A stretch of DNA of 6,892 bases from an uncultured Pseudomonadota bacterium (GTDB lineage: Bacteria > Lernaellota > Lernaellaia > Lernaellales > Lernaellaceae): assembly GCA_937967875.1 (NCBI GenBank), contig CALBTQ010000742.1:1-6892 (forward strand), given 5' to 3'. The notes beneath the pieces were generated by a model, which saw nothing but the letters and a program-made list of their open reading frames with translations, searched no databases and had not been told where the DNA came from. The translations under genes were made by a program, and so were the position numbers. Numbering within the stretch: position 1 is the first letter of the stretch; each line of letters starts with the position of its first letter. Positions 6,850 to 6,892 of this stretch are shown one piece after another.

Positions 6850-6892
6850 AGATCGGAAGAGCACACGTCTGAACTCCAGTCACCGAATACGA
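6850..6892. other. Illumina TruSeq-type adapter plus index, not genomic
   Basis: Positions 6850-6883 match the standard 34-nt TruSeq 3' adapter exactly, beginning AGATCGGAAGAGC and ending CTCCAGTCAC. The next eight bases CGAATACG occupy the i7 index position, and the final A matches the first base of the fixed sequence after the index. The true genomic end of the contig is therefore about 6849. Translating this segment gives artefact peptides such as MTGVQTCALPI and VCSSDL on the minus strand, which should not be treated as protein sequence. Confidence 0.98.

Noticed and set aside
5709..6872. Plus-strand frame across mutS2 into the adapter
   Set aside because: It runs antisense to well-supported MutS2 motifs and its 3' end is adapter sequence.
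1..6892. CRISPR arrays, tRNA or rRNA genes, insertion sequences, prophage attachment sites
   Set aside because: No spaced direct repeats, RNA-gene signatures, transposase motifs or flanking inverted repeats were seen; the genomic part is almost entirely coding.

Overview
The window looks like one metagenomic-style contig from a GC-rich bacterium. Coding sequence is strongly GC-biased throughout, apart from a short AT-rich patch at about 340-412. Maf-type glycosyltransferases belong to flagellated bacteria. MutS2 is absent from most gamma- and betaproteobacteria but common in deltaproteobacterial-type lineages and Firmicutes. A GC-rich deltaproteobacterium-like organism is a reasonable guess, but there is no rRNA or other marker to confirm it.

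Layout. (1) 1-290, minus strand: the N-terminal part of an SpsF-type cytidylyltransferase, cut off by the left end. (2) 291-420: a short divergent control region with a good sigma70-like promoter candidate facing right. (3) 339-5648, plus strand: four genes, each overlapping the next by 4 nt (ATGA). They encode a PseG/SpsG-like UDP-sugar hydrolase, a NeuB/SpsE-type nonulosonic acid synthase, a two-domain formyltransferase with an unexplained N-terminal extension, and a Maf (PseE-like) glycosyltransferase. (4) 5643-6849, minus strand: the C-terminal half of MutS2 (Walker B to Smr domain), convergent with maf and overlapping it by 6 nt. (5) 6850-6892: Illumina adapter plus index sequence, not genomic DNA.

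How the genes fit together. PseG-like hydrolysis of a UDP-2,4-diamido-trideoxyhexose gives the free sugar. The NeuB-like enzyme condenses it with phosphoenolpyruvate to a nine-carbon sialic-acid-like sugar (pseudaminic or legionaminic type). The divergent cytidylyltransferase would activate it as the CMP-sugar. Maf would attach it to flagellin. The formyltransferase inside the operon suggests an amino group on the sugar carries formyl instead of, or besides, acetyl. The early steps (PseB/PseC/PseH or Leg equivalents) and flagellin are not in the window.

Most notable points: the formyltransferase has a GNAT-like N-terminal piece and lacks the usual catalytic Asn (Gly213), and the right end carries untrimmed sequencing adapter that creates false protein termini.
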